Source: Deltaproteobacteria bacterium (GTDB lineage Bacteria; Desulfobacterota; DSM-4660; Desulfatiglandales; HGW-15). Taken from it: DNA of 33,470 nucleotides. The DNA lies in the NCBI GenBank assembly GCA_019313825.1, contig JAFDAM010000020.1:1-33470 (forward strand), read 5' to 3'. The number at the start of each line of letters is the position of its first letter. Within the stretch, counting starts at the first letter, position 1. A program made the position numbers and the translations under genes. The notes below the pieces were generated by a model. It saw nothing but the letters and a program-made list of their open reading frames with translations, did not search any database and had not been told where the DNA came from. Positions 1 through 9,366 of the stretch are shown in pieces.

Positions 1-69
1 GTGACTATAAATCCATATCAGGGCTATTTTGAGATTTGGGTAAAATGGAAAGATGATCATGACAGATAA
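1..69 (+). CDS. 3' end of an unidentified gene (partial)
   Basis: Frame 1 is open from the first base of the window to a TAA at 67-69. It encodes 22 residues ending in [13 protein letters not shown]. The stop lies 9 bases past the chosen start of the histidine kinase (59), so the two genes would overlap by 11 bases, as in a translationally coupled operon. The piece is too short to assign a family. It could be a chance open frame. Confidence 0.35.
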   Translation: MTINPYQGYFEIWVKWKDDHDR

Positions 70-2476
70 AAGGATGCCGCTTGTGCTCACAATAGATGAC
101 GAACAGTCTGTTCGTCAAAGGTTCAAGAATTATCTAGAGGACTGCGATTATAGGGTGTTGGAGGCAGAAAACGGAAAGGTCGGATTGGAGATATTCGAAC
201 GAGAAGGCCCCGATCTTGTCCTTGTGGATCTGCGAATGCCGGGGATAGACGGCCTGGATGTCCTGGCTAAGGTTAGAGAGATATCGCCTGATACTCCTCT
301 TATAGTTGTGTCGGGAACAGGCGTGATTAGCGATGCCATAGATGCGTTGCGCCTGGGGGCATGGGACTATCTGCTCAAGCCCATTGAAGACATGTCGATA
401 TTGTCTCACGCGATTGAGAGGGGCCTGGATCACGCCCGTCTTGTCAAAGAGAACCGCGTCCACCAGGAACGCCTGGAAGCACGCACTGCCGAATTGGAAC
501 TGTTATTGGATAATATTGAGACTCAGATCTGGTATCTGTCTGACGCTGAGACATGTGGCGCTGTAAATAGAGCGAGGGCCGATTTTTTCGGACGTGAAAA
601 GAGTGACCTGGAAAATAAGAAAATTGTTGATCTACTTACCGAAGAAGAAGCGCGGGTCTGTCTGGAGGGCAATAAAGATGTTTATACACACAGGGAACAG
701 ATATATAAAGAAGAGTGGGTTCAAGACAGAACAGGGAAAAAAAGATTCCTTGCTGTCACTAAGACACCCAAATTGAACGCTCATGGAGATGTTGAATATG
801 TGTTCTGTTCCGGGCTGGATATTACAGATCAAAAGCGGGCAGAGGCGGAGCCAAGACAATCTAAAAAAGCTGCTGAAAAGGCCCATAGGGCCAAGAGCGA
901 ATTTCTTGCTAATATGAGTCACGAGATTCGCACGCCAATGAACGGGGTCATGGGCATGACCAGCCTGCTGCTCGACACGGAGCTTAACAAGGAACAGAAA
1001 GAATATGCTAATATGATCATGGGTAGTGCAAAATCATTGCTGACATTAATCGACGATATCCTTGATTTTTCCAAGATCGAGGCAGGAAAGATTGAAATGG
1101 AGGTGATCGACTTTAACCTGCGCACTGCTCTGGAGGAGACAATTGATCTCCTTGCCCTGCGTGCCCAGGACAAGGGCCTGGAATTCGTCTGCCTGATCGA
1201 ACCGGATGTGCCCTCCCTTCTGAAAGGTGATCCGGGGCGTCTGCGCCAGGTTATAAATAACCTTGCAGGCAATGCCATCAAGTTTACATTTAACGGAGAG
1301 ATTACGATCCTGGTCAGTCTCGACCATGAGAATGATGAGCAGGCAAGGATAAGATTTGAAGTTACAGACACCGGTGTCGGGATTCCGGAAGATCGTCAGG
1401 ATACCCTCTTTGATGCCTTTACCCAGGCAGATTCATCTACAACACGCCATTTTGGAGGAATAGGACTGGGACTATCCATATCAAGAGAACTTGCCCTCAT
1501 GATGGACGGCAAAATCGGCTTGGAGAGTGTCGAGGGCAAGGGATCAACATTCTGGTTTTCGGCAGTATTAGGCAAACAGCATCCCAGTATGATTCAAGCT
1601 GGAAAATCCGTGAAGGATTTAGGCGGAGAACGGATCCTTGTTGTGGATGATAACGCGAACAACAGACGCTGGCTTAGTATAATGCTGGAATATTGGAAAT
1701 ACCGTTATGATGAAGCTCCTGACGCAGATACTGCGTTGAAAAAACTGCAAACGGCTATTGATCAGGGAGATCCGTTCCGCATTGCAATCATCGACATGTA
1801 TATGCCCGGCATGGATGGTGAATTACTCGGAAAGAAGATTAAAACGGATTCGTTTCTGCGAAACACTATCCTTGTTATGATGACATCTCTGGGCAGACGG
1901 GGAGATGCTGTTAGGCTCAAGAGCATCGGATTTTCCGCATACCTTACAAAACCTGTAAAACAATCGATCCTATATGAATGCCTTGGAACAATCCATAACA
2001 GCGATGAACTCGCTTCAGAATATCAGAAGGAACAGATCGTTACACGTCATTCCATTGCGGATACAAGATTGGCCAAGACCCGGATCCTCCTTGCCGAAGA
2101 TAACATTATCAATCAGAAAGTTACAATTGGGATACTAAAGAAACTTGGATATCAAACGGATGCCGTACCAAACGGGTTGGAAGCGGTCAAGGCGCTGGAG
2201 GCAACACCCTATGATCTTGTGCTCATGGATGTGCAGATGCCAGTGATGGACGGATATGAGGCTACTCGGAAGATTCGTAACATAACATCGAAGATCAGAA
2301 ATATACCGATTATTGCCATGACTGCACATGCCATGCACGGCGACCGGGAAAAGTGTATTGAGGCGGGAATGGATGACTACATTGCCAAACCGGTGGATCC
2401 GAAAGAACTTATTGATCTGGTTCAAGAATGGCTTGAAAAATCCGGCTCCCTGCTGTCGGAGAAACGGCAGCCTTAG
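59..2476 (+). CDS. Hybrid sensor histidine kinase: REC-PAS-HisKA-HATPase-REC-REC
   Basis: This is a cytoplasmic hybrid two-component kinase of about 805 residues with no membrane segment. It starts with a receiver domain (about residues 7-120, phospho-Asp in VLVDLRMP, Lys in LLKP). A coiled linker and a PAS domain (about 145-260) follow. The dimerisation domain has the phospho-acceptor His in [15 protein letters not shown], and the ATPase domain carries the N box ([11 protein letters not shown]), DTGVGIP and GIGLGLS. Two further receivers follow (Asp in AIIDMYMP and VLMDVQMP). No HPt domain is seen, so a separate phosphotransfer protein is likely. ATG at 59 is preferred over 53 because GGAAAG at 47-52 sits at proper distance from it and abuts the ATG at 53. 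The N-terminal receiver suggests it takes input from another kinase. The signal is unknown. Confidence 0.93.
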   Translation: MTDKRMPLVLTIDDEQSVRQRFKNYLEDCDYRVLEAENGKVGLEIFEREGPDLVLVDLRMPGIDGLDVLAKVREISPDTPLIVVSGTGVISDAIDALRLGAWDYLLKPIEDMSILSHAIERGLDHARLVKENRVHQERLEARTAELELLLDNIETQIWYLSDAETCGAVNRARADFFGREKSDLENKKIVDLLTEEEARVCLEGNKDVYTHREQIYKEEWVQDRTGKKRFLAVTKTPKLNAHGDVEYVFCSGLDITDQKRAEAEPRQSKKAAEKAHRAKSEFLANMSHEIRTPMNGVMGMTSLLLDTELNKEQKEYANMIMGSAKSLLTLIDDILDFSKIEAGKIEMEVIDFNLRTALEETIDLLALRAQDKGLEFVCLIEPDVPSLLKGDPGRLRQVINNLAGNAIKFTFNGEITILVSLDHENDEQARIRFEVTDTGVGIPEDRQDTLFDAFTQADSSTTRHFGGIGLGLSISRELALMMDGKIGLESVEGKGSTFWFSAVLGKQHPSMIQAGKSVKDLGGERILVVDDNANNRRWLSIMLEYWKYRYDEAPDADTALKKLQTAIDQGDPFRIAIIDMYMPGMDGELLGKKIKTDSFLRNTILVMMTSLGRRGDAVRLKSIGFSAYLTKPVKQSILYECLGTIHNSDELASEYQKEQIVTRHSIADTRLAKTRILLAEDNIINQKVTIGILKKLGYQTDAVPNGLEAVKALEATPYDLVLMDVQMPVMDGYEATRKIRNITSKIRNIPIIAMTAHAMHGDREKCIEAGMDDYIAKPVDPKELIDLVQEWLEKSGSLLSEKRQP

Positions 2477-2616
2477 ACAAGGCAGTTTCTGAAAGATTTG
2501 ACCTGGTAATTACTGATATGACCATGCCACGGGTGACAGGTGAAATAATGGCCAAAGAGATCATGGAATTAAGATCTGATATCCCGATTATTCTCTGTAT
2601 AAATCTTATTTTTTAA
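2452..2616 (+). pseudogene. Receiver-domain remnant after the histidine kinase
   Basis: In a different frame from the kinase, codons from 2452 to the TAA at 2614-2616 read as the middle of a receiver domain: FDLVITDMTMPRVTG with the phospho-Asp, then IMELRSDIPIILC. Family members continue with a GF(S/T) loop and the conserved Lys region. Here the frame ends in INLIF and a stop, and the N-terminal acidic pocket is missing. It overlaps the last 25 bases of the kinase. This looks like a leftover of a hybrid-kinase receiver lost by deletion or recombination. Confidence 0.55.
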
Positions 2617-2638
2617 GATACGCCCCCGCTGTTTTTCA

Positions 2639-3991
2639 CTATACCAGTCCTTGATCCTGCATCGCATTCACCACCTTCAGGAATCCTGCAATGTTGGCAC
2701 CTGAAACGTAATTGCCGGGCTGCCCGTATTCTGAAGCAGCTTCCAGGCATGTCTTGTGGATATTCTTCATGATTATCTTAAGTCGGCTGTCCACTTCTTT
2801 TTTTGGCCAACTCAAACGCATGCTGTTCTGGGACATCTCCAGACCTGATACCGCGACACCACCTGCATTGGCTGCCTTGCCCGGGGCGTATAGGATCTTA
2901 TTATTTAAGAAAATATCGACTGCCTCGGGTGTGCATGGCATATTGGCGGCCTCACATACCAGTTTCACTCCGTTATTAGCAAGATTCCGGGCATCTTTTT
3001 CGTTGATCTCGTTCTGTGTCGCGCAGGGAAAGGCACAGTCGGCCTTGTGATTCCACAAGGGGTTATAGTCGAGAGTGGTATCTGCTTCCGTGTAAACCGT
3101 TTCGGAATACTTATCCAAATAATCTTTGATCCTTCCCCTTCTGATATTTTTAATCATCTTGACATATTCCAGTTTGTCCTTGTCTATACCTTCTTCATCA
3201 TAGATATAGCCGGTGGAATCGGAAAGGGTAACCACTTTGCCGCCAAGCTCTATAACCTTTTCCGCCGTGTATTGTGCCGCGTTTCCTGCTCCGGAAATTA
3301 GGCAGGTTTTTTCTTCAATACTGTCATTCATTGTGGAAAGCATCTCAGAAGCAAAATATACGCAACCATAGCCGGTGGCTTCAGGGCGGATTAGACTACC
3401 CCCCCAGCCCAAGCTTTTACCTGTCAACACTCCGGTGAATTCGTTACGTAATCTTTTATACATGCCGAATAGATAACCGATCTCCCTGGCGCCAACGCCG
3501 ATATCACCGGAAGAAACATCCGTGTCCGGGCCGATATGGCGGAAAAGCTCGGACATGAAACTCTGGCAGAAACGCATGACCTCATTATCGGATTTTCCCT
3601 TGGGTTCAAAGTCTGACCCGCCCATGCCGCCACCCATGGGCAGGGTGGTCAATGCGTTATTAAAGACCTGTTCAAATGATAGAAATTTGAGGATACTCAA
3701 GGTTACCGAAGGATGGAAGCGCAGACCTCCATTGTAAGGCCCAAGTGCGCTGTTCATCTCTATTCTATATCCCCTGTTTACATGCATCTGTCCCTGGTCG
3801 TCCTGCCAAGGGACCCGAAAAAGAAGCACCCTTTCAGGTTCGGTAATCCTTTCCAGGATAGCATTTTGACGATATTCCGGGATTATTCGGTCCAGAACAG
3901 GTTGAACAGATTCGATTACCTCTCCCACTGCCTGATGAAATTCCTTTTCATTGGGATCCCTGGCCGTAATCAGTCTTAAAATATCCGACAT
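2639..3991 (-). CDS. gdhA: Glutamate dehydrogenase homologue lacking the active-site lysines
   Basis: This full-length (450 aa) member of the hexameric Glu/Leu/Phe/Val dehydrogenase family would interconvert glutamate and 2-oxoglutarate plus ammonia with NAD(P)H. The substrate domain shows GGLRFHPSV, TTLPMGG, the catalytic-site Asp (D163 in SSGDIGVGAREIG) and the Ser region VSGLEMSQNS. The cofactor domain shows SGAGNAAQYTAEK. All three conserved lysines are replaced. By alignment with the Clostridium symbiosum enzyme, K89 is N87 (codon 3731-3733), K113 is N111 (3659-3661) and the catalytic K125 is M123 (3623-3625). The start ATG follows an AGGAGGTG ribosome site. The next gene leftwards in expression terms is independent, and the neighbouring minus-strand gene is a glutamate synthase relative, so a role in ammonia assimilation is suggested. 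The protein may be a catalytically dead paralogue. Confidence 0.9.
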   Translation of the reverse strand: MSDILRLITARDPNEKEFHQAVGEVIESVQPVLDRIIPEYRQNAILERITEPERVLLFRVPWQDDQGQMHVNRGYRIEMNSALGPYNGGLRFHPSVTLSILKFLSFEQVFNNALTTLPMGGGMGGSDFEPKGKSDNEVMRFCQSFMSELFRHIGPDTDVSSGDIGVGAREIGYLFGMYKRLRNEFTGVLTGKSLGWGGSLIRPEATGYGCVYFASEMLSTMNDSIEEKTCLISGAGNAAQYTAEKVIELGGKVVTLSDSTGYIYDEEGIDKDKLEYVKMIKNIRRGRIKDYLDKYSETVYTEADTTLDYNPLWNHKADCAFPCATQNEINEKDARNLANNGVKLVCEAANMPCTPEAVDIFLNNKILYAPGKAANAGGVAVSGLEMSQNSMRLSWPKKEVDSRLKIIMKNIHKTCLEAASEYGQPGNYVSGANIAGFLKVVNAMQDQGLV

Positions 3992-4064
3992 ACAGCACCT
4001 CCTGTTATTTTAGTCAGTTGAATTCGAAAACTCAGGTTGCCCTGATAAACCACTATTGCTTTAT

Positions 4065-4186
4065 GCGCCTTCGCCAGAATACTTTGTAGCTTAGCTTGTC
4101 GAAGCGCAGCGGAGATCCCGCTTTCAGCGGGGCTACAGGGATGAAAGGCGAGGCGACCACGCCGTAGCTCGTCAGAGCGAAGGCGG
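4065..4186. repeat. Imperfect palindromic intergenic element
   Basis: The 205-base gap between the two nitrogen genes has no credible gene. CGCCTTCGC at 4066-4074 and its exact inverse GCGAAGGCG at 4177-4185 enclose about 100 bases. These contain short GTAGCT-type repeats (GTAGCTTAGCTTGTCGAAGC near 4086 and GTAGCTCGTCAGAGCGAAGG near 4164). It could fold into a long stem and act as a terminator for the gltB-like gene, or be a small dispersed repeat. Confidence 0.4.
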
Positions 4187-4196
4187 GTAGCGATTT

Positions 4197-5780
4197 TCAG
4201 GAATCGATAATCTCAAGCGCGTCCTCCCTGTAAGCGTTCATGACATATGGAATGCCGGTAATCTTTTCACATTCTTCGGTAAGAGAGACTATGTCCTTTC
4301 TGCTTATGTACTTTACCTCCCAATTCCTTGACCCGGCCATTATCTGTTGAAGTCCTACCTTTATCTTATCCGTAGCATTGAATATTCCGATAGCTCCTAA
4401 TGGAAGGTCATCCACTTCTGAACCATATTTCGCTTTAAGGACTTCATAATTCATGAAGATCTCTTCTTTGGTAGATCCGAATCTTGCGACTGAAGCGGGA
4501 AGACCATTGTCTTCGCCTCTCAGCCATTTTTCGGCGTTTTTACCCACCATGCCTGGGATCATCAGCGCCCTGCCCATGCAGACGGCCTTACAGTAAGGGG
4601 AACCAAGTGCCAATGCCTTAAAAACGTGATCTTCTGAGGAAAATCCTCCTGCAAAAGCAATGTCCGGGACCCACTTTCCCCTACCGGCCAAACGATCGCA
4701 CAATTCATAGGCCATGGAATGGAGGTATATGGAAGGGATGCCCCACTCGGTCATCATCCTCCAGGGGCTCATTCCCGTGCCGCCAGGAGCCCCGTCTATG
4801 GTAAGGAGATCGATTTTGGCATCACTGGACCAGCGTATCGCCATAGCCAGTTCTCTTATGGGGTAAGCTCCTGTTTTAAGGGTTATACGTTTGGCGCCAA
4901 GCTTTCTTATCCTTTCCACCTCATTCATGAAACCTGCCTGATCAATGAATCCAAGGCGGGAATGGCGCTCGAACTGCTTAAGCGGACCCGCCTTAAAGGC
5001 TGCCTGGAAAGCGGGTTCTTCAGGGTCTGGGGTTACTATATAGCCTCGTTTTTTCAGTTCTATGGCTCTGCTTAAGGAACTTACCTTGATCTCTCCCCCG
5101 ATACACTTAGCTCCCTGACCCCATTTCAACTCAATAGTCTCCACCCCCAGTTTCTCAATCACATACTCTGCCACACCGTTGCGCGTGTCCTCCACATTCA
5201 TCTGTACGAGTATATCCCCATAACCTTCGTGGTACCGACGATATTCCTTTATTCGACGGTCCATTTCCGGGGATTTGGTGATCTTACCCTTCTTGTTAAG
5301 TTCCAGCTCGGGATCAATTCCACAGATATTTTCGCCACAAATCAGGCTGATACCGCTTATGGCGGCGCCTACGGCAAAATGTTCCCAGTTTCTTTGCGCA
5401 ATATCCGTGCTGCCCAGGGCACCGGTGAATATGGGCGCTTTCATTTTCACCTTATGGGTTACTCCATAGGAGGTCTCCGTATTGACGGCAGGAAATGTGG
5501 CCTTATCAGGATCTGGCTCTATTCCCTTTGCCCCCAACGCGTATCCCATTATATTCAGGTAAGAATAATCGACCGGGTAATCTTTATCCGCGCCGGCGGT
5601 TATACGCCCGAAAGGCTCCGGATAGAGGAGTTCTCTGCCTCTAAAAGTGGCCCGGAACATATCACAGTTACCCCGACATCCATCAACACATCTACTGCAT
5701 ATACCTGATTGGGGGGCGACATTTCGGGAACGATTACTAGTCTGGAGGGCTTCATTTGCGTTCGGTCTATGTAGGTTCAT
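4197..5780 (-). CDS. FMN-binding glutamate synthase family protein
   Basis: This 527-residue protein matches the FMN/synthase domain of glutamate synthase (COG0069 type) without the glutaminase domain. Recognisable parts are the phosphate/FMN region TIDGAPGGTGMSPWRMM and LHSMAYELCDRL in the C-terminal half of a TIM barrel, and ITLKTGAYPIRELAMAIRW before it. The N terminus carries four cysteines (CSRCVDGCRGNC), a possible metal or iron-sulphur site. The classical 3Fe-4S motif of GltB is not visible; SPYCKAVCMG has only two cysteines. The ATG at 5778-5780 is chosen because GAGAGGTG lies just upstream; the GTG at 5786 is part of that ribosome site. An amidotransferase and an electron donor would be encoded elsewhere. 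It may use free ammonia or act in another amino-transfer reaction. Confidence 0.85.
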   Translation of the reverse strand: MNLHRPNANEALQTSNRSRNVAPQSGICSRCVDGCRGNCDMFRATFRGRELLYPEPFGRITAGADKDYPVDYSYLNIMGYALGAKGIEPDPDKATFPAVNTETSYGVTHKVKMKAPIFTGALGSTDIAQRNWEHFAVGAAISGISLICGENICGIDPELELNKKGKITKSPEMDRRIKEYRRYHEGYGDILVQMNVEDTRNGVAEYVIEKLGVETIELKWGQGAKCIGGEIKVSSLSRAIELKKRGYIVTPDPEEPAFQAAFKAGPLKQFERHSRLGFIDQAGFMNEVERIRKLGAKRITLKTGAYPIRELAMAIRWSSDAKIDLLTIDGAPGGTGMSPWRMMTEWGIPSIYLHSMAYELCDRLAGRGKWVPDIAFAGGFSSEDHVFKALALGSPYCKAVCMGRALMIPGMVGKNAEKWLRGEDNGLPASVARFGSTKEEIFMNYEVLKAKYGSEVDDLPLGAIGIFNATDKIKVGLQQIMAGSRNWEVKYISRKDIVSLTEECEKITGIPYVMNAYREDALEIIDS

Positions 5781-6061
5781 GATCACCTCTCATTTAAGAT
5801 TGAAGGTCTCATAAAAAGTCAAAATACCCCCTCCCTTAATCCCTTACAACTCCCGTAAGAGTGCGGGATCTTCGACAGGAGAGTAGTAACGGGACTTTTA
5901 CAAGTCCAACAAGGTTAATAAGAAAAGCATCTGTCCCGGTTAGAGAAAGAGGCCTTTGTACTCTTTAAAAAAATACTTCTCACGCCCTTATGTGAAGTTT
6001 CTATTAGAGTGAATAGCCGTTATATCTATTTACTGTGTCTATTTGATTTGTCAAGCATATT
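5781..6061. other. Intergenic region upstream of the glutamate synthase-like gene
   Basis: No gene is seen. AAAAGTC near 5814 and GACTTTT near 5894 form an inverted pair around a C-rich segment, so the 5' leader of the minus-strand gene may fold. The right half (about 5960-6061) is AT-rich and could hold promoters, but no hexamer pair stands out. Confidence 0.3.
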
Positions 6062-6307
6062 TTACTCTGTGTCAAAGGACGACAATTTTTTATAAAGAGC
6101 TTCGTTGCCCGTTGCCAGAATGAACTCAAAAAATGACATCTGTTCAAGGTGATAATATGTAATACGTCCTACCGGCATACTGTACTTGTATTTATTTAAT
6201 GCAAACTCCAGCAATGAACCCGAAGCAATAACCGGAAGATCTCGTACCCATCGTAAATCAGGCCAAGTCCATCCCAAGCGGCGAAGCCGCGTTATCTCAA
6301 ATTTCAA
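6062..6307 (-). pseudogene. Fragment of an AAA-14/DUF4143-type ATPase
   Basis: The segment PVIASGSLLEFALNKY through MPVGRITYYHLEQMSFFEF matches the core of the AAA_14/DUF4143 ATP-binding proteins, which are usually about 400 residues long. Only about 55 family residues remain. The Walker A part is gone and a stop comes soon after the EFILATGNEALYKKL segment. The first 20 or so codons come from a palindrome (GCGGCGAAGCCGC at 6278-6290) and the array-side hairpin, so the listed ATG is not a natural start. The remnant directly abuts the leader-distal end of the CRISPR array. Confidence 0.6.
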
Positions 6308-6319
6308 TGGAAATTTGAG
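6296..6319 (-). terminator. Perfect hairpin flush with the last CRISPR repeat
   Basis: CTCAAATTTC (6296-6305) and GAAATTTGAG (6310-6319) are exact inverse copies, 10 bp with a 4-base loop, ending at the base before the leader-distal repeat. In the direction of array transcription (minus strand) it follows the last repeat, and a second short hairpin (6278-6290) comes next. There is no clear U tract, so termination is an inference. It could instead stabilise the 3' end of the pre-crRNA. Confidence 0.45.
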
Positions 6320-6364
6320 GTCTCAATCCCTTTCAATCCCTTCGTGATTCAGGTCAATTCCAAC
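6320..6364 (-). repeat. Terminal 45-bp repeat with a 10-bp internal duplication
   Basis: The leader-distal repeat contains TCAATCCCTT twice in tandem, making it 45 bp where every other copy is 35 bp. The duplicated block includes the crRNA handle region. Terminal repeats are often degenerate, but usually by substitutions rather than an exact tandem duplication. Confidence 0.9.
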
Positions 6365-8741
6365 GGCTTTTATTCTCTTCCTCAATGGCGACGATCAGGA
6401 AGGGTCTCAATCCCTTCGTGATTCAGGTCAATTCCAACCAGGTAAATTTAAACACTTTAACTCGGAGGGATATTAGTCTCAATCCCTTCGTGATTCAGGT
6501 CAATTCCAACAAACCAATACGGGTTGTGTCTTGGCGTATGTGATGCCGTGTCTCAATCCCTTCGTGATTCAGGTCAATTCCAACGAAAAGGAACTACACA
6601 AATACAACAGGTGGATTGAGTCAAGTCTCAATCCCTTCGTGATTCAGGTCAATTCCAACTAGTTTTTAATATTATTGATAATAGATAATATTAAGAGAAG
6701 TCTCAATCCCTTCGTGATTCAGGTCAATTCCAACACAGATGGTAGAGATTACATAAGAGATGTTTCCTTGGGTCTCAATCCCTTCGTGATTCAGGTCAAT
6801 TCCAACGGATAAGATTATGACCGATATATATAAAATCTTAGACAAAGTCTCAATCCCTTCGTGATTCAGGTCAATTCCAACTCTTTTGCGCGCTCCCTGA
6901 TTCAGCAGTTTGAGCAGAAAGTCTCAATCCCTTCGTGATTCAGGTCAATTCCAACACATCAGCATATCCCTCATAAGACCATTGTTTAGAAAGAGTCTCA
7001 ATCCCTTCGTGATTCAGGTCAATTCCAACTTTGAAGGCTTTTCTGAATTACGGACCACCCTAAAGTACGTCTCAATCCCTTCGTGATTCAGGTCAATTCC
7101 AACTAATCTCTTCCCCTGCCCATCATGGAGGTGGGTAGTGAGTCTCAATCCCTTCGTGATTCAGGTCAATTCCAACCAATCTTTAACTTGCATGCAATTC
7201 CAGCAAAGCATGAAAAGTCTCAATCCCTTCGTGATTCAGGTCAATTCCAACTTGACATACAGGCTCTTAATCAGTTGCCTGACAATGCCAAGTCTCAATC
7301 CCTTCGTGATTCAGGTCAATTCCAACATTAAAAATGTCTATACGTTAAGCATAGGCATATGTGAGTCTCAATCCCTTCGTGATTCAGGTCAATTCCAACA
7401 GACATGTACGCAAAGGCGAAGGAGTAAACTATCCAATAAGTCTCAATCCCTTCGTGATTCAGGTCAATTCCAACACACTGCTAACTTCCTTCTATCCACC
7501 CATACCTGTACTAAGTCTCAATCCCTTCGTGATTCAGGTCAATTCCAACCCATCATACAGTGGCAGAATGGACCTGGCCGGAATAAGGTCTCAATCCCTT
7601 CGTGATTCAGGTCAATTCCAACAAAGATGTTTTAAATGCAATGACCATACTGAATGGGTGGGTCTCAATCCCTTCGTGATTCAGGTCAATTCCAACTCTT
7701 ACATGTGCCAGAGTCATCGGCGAATGTATCAGGAAGTCTCAATCCCTTCGTGATTCAGGTCAATTCCAACTATGCTAGCAGGCAAATCGGTTGACATGCC
7801 TGCTAATAAGGTCTCAATCCCTTCGTGATTCAGGTCAATTCCAACCGGTTTTAAGGCGGTCCATGAGGCCCGGATGGTTGTCAAGTCTCAATCCCTTCGT
7901 GATTCAGGTCAATTCCAACTTGTCAACTCCAAGGTAATCCATCAGATAAGCCAAGTTATTGGTCTCAATCCCTTCGTGATTCAGGTCAATTCCAACTTGG
8001 AAATAGAGGGTTTTGTATTGCATACCTTGACAGCAGGTCTCAATCCCTTCGTGATTCAGGTCAATTCCAACGAAATTTCAGAGTATATCTATTGGGAGTC
8101 GGGTTGTAAGGTCTCAATCCCTTCGTGATTCAGGTCAATTCCAACGTCGGGTTGTAATATAAACGAAGCCATTGCATGGGAAGTTGCGTCTCAATCCCTT
8201 CGTGATTCAGGTCAATTCCAACAAGAAATGTGCGGTTACTGTTATCATTTTAATAGTACTTCAAGTCTCAATCCCTTCGTGATTCAGGTCAATTCCAACT
8301 AAAAGTATTCTATGCTATCGAACATAAAAAATATCGGTCTCAATCCCTTCGTGATTCAGGTCAATTCCAACGATTTATACACAGTGGATGATAACTACAT
8401 TGTGTTTGGTCTCAATCCCTTCGTGATTCAGGTCAATTCCAACTGGTGATGATATCAATCCTGTTGCTAATTTCTTTTCCTCTGTCTCAATCCCTTCGTG
8501 ATTCAGGTCAATTCCAACTGATTTTACGGAGCTTCTTTAATCCTTTACCCTGCCCATGTCTCAATCCCTTCGTGATTCAGGTCAATTCCAACACGTTGCA
8601 GGGTTTGCAGAAATTAGCTTAAGAGCAGCAGGTCTCAATCCCTTCGTGATTCAGGTCAATTCCAACCAAAGGCAAACCCCAGAGAAAAGGACAGGGTGTC
8701 TTCTGGGTCTCAATCCCTTCGTGATTCAGGTCAATTCCAAC

Positions 8742-9366
8742 CGGAATCTTCCGCCACCAAGGGGAAGATATTTTCTCTAGTCTCAATCCCTTCGTGATTC
8801 AGGTCAATTCCAACAGGGGAAGATATTTTCTCTAACGGCCACAGGACCGTTAGTCTCAATCCCTTCGTGATTCAGGTCAATTCCAACGAGAAGATATTTT
8901 TTCTAACGGCCATAGGGTCGTTAGTCTCAATCCCTTCGTGATTCAGGTCAATTCCAACGGGAGAAGATATTTTTTCTAACGGCCATAGGGTCGTTAGGTC
9001 TCAATCCCTTCGTGATTCAGGTCAATTCCAACGAAGCGAGGCAGATATCTTTTTTTATGCTTGGTACACAGGTCTCAATCCCTTCGTGATTCAGGTCAAT
9101 TCCAACGGGAGAAGATATTTTCTCTAACGGCCATAGGGTCGTTAGTCTCAATCCCTTCGTGATTCAGGTCAATTCCAACCAGGGAGAAGATATTTTCTCT
9201 AACGGCCATAGGGTCGTTAGCGTCTCAATCCCTTCGTGATTCAGGTCAATTCCAACTCACAAGAATGATCTCACTGTCTATAAACAAGATAAAGTCTCAA
9301 TCCCTTCGTGATTCAGGTCAATTCCAACGGGGAAGATATTTTCTCTAACGGCCACAGGACCGTTAG
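8742..9366 (-). other. Spacer cluster repeatedly sampled from one target region
   Basis: Spacers at 8815-8852, 8888-8923, 8959-8997, 9107-9144, 9180-9221 and 9329-9366 are near-identical. Each holds GAAGATATTTT-(C/T)TCTAACGGCC and ends in CGTTA. Their ends differ by up to 4 bases and they fall into three variants. The spacer at 8742-8779 overlaps the same region by 20 bases. Two unrelated spacers (9033-9071 and 9257-9293) lie among them. Different ends and interspersed unrelated spacers argue for repeated uptake rather than duplication of one unit. Confidence 0.85.

Noticed and set aside
7104-8557. Shared CCCTGCCCAT in spacers 7104-7141 and 8519-8557
   Set aside because: A single 10-base match in the middle of otherwise different spacers is weak; it could be chance among all spacer pairs.
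7125-8780. Plus-strand open frames of 74-155 codons inside the CRISPR array
   Set aside because: They are built from translated repeats (SQSLRDSGQFQ and SLNPFVIQVNSN in two frames) with spacers between, so they are by-products of the array.
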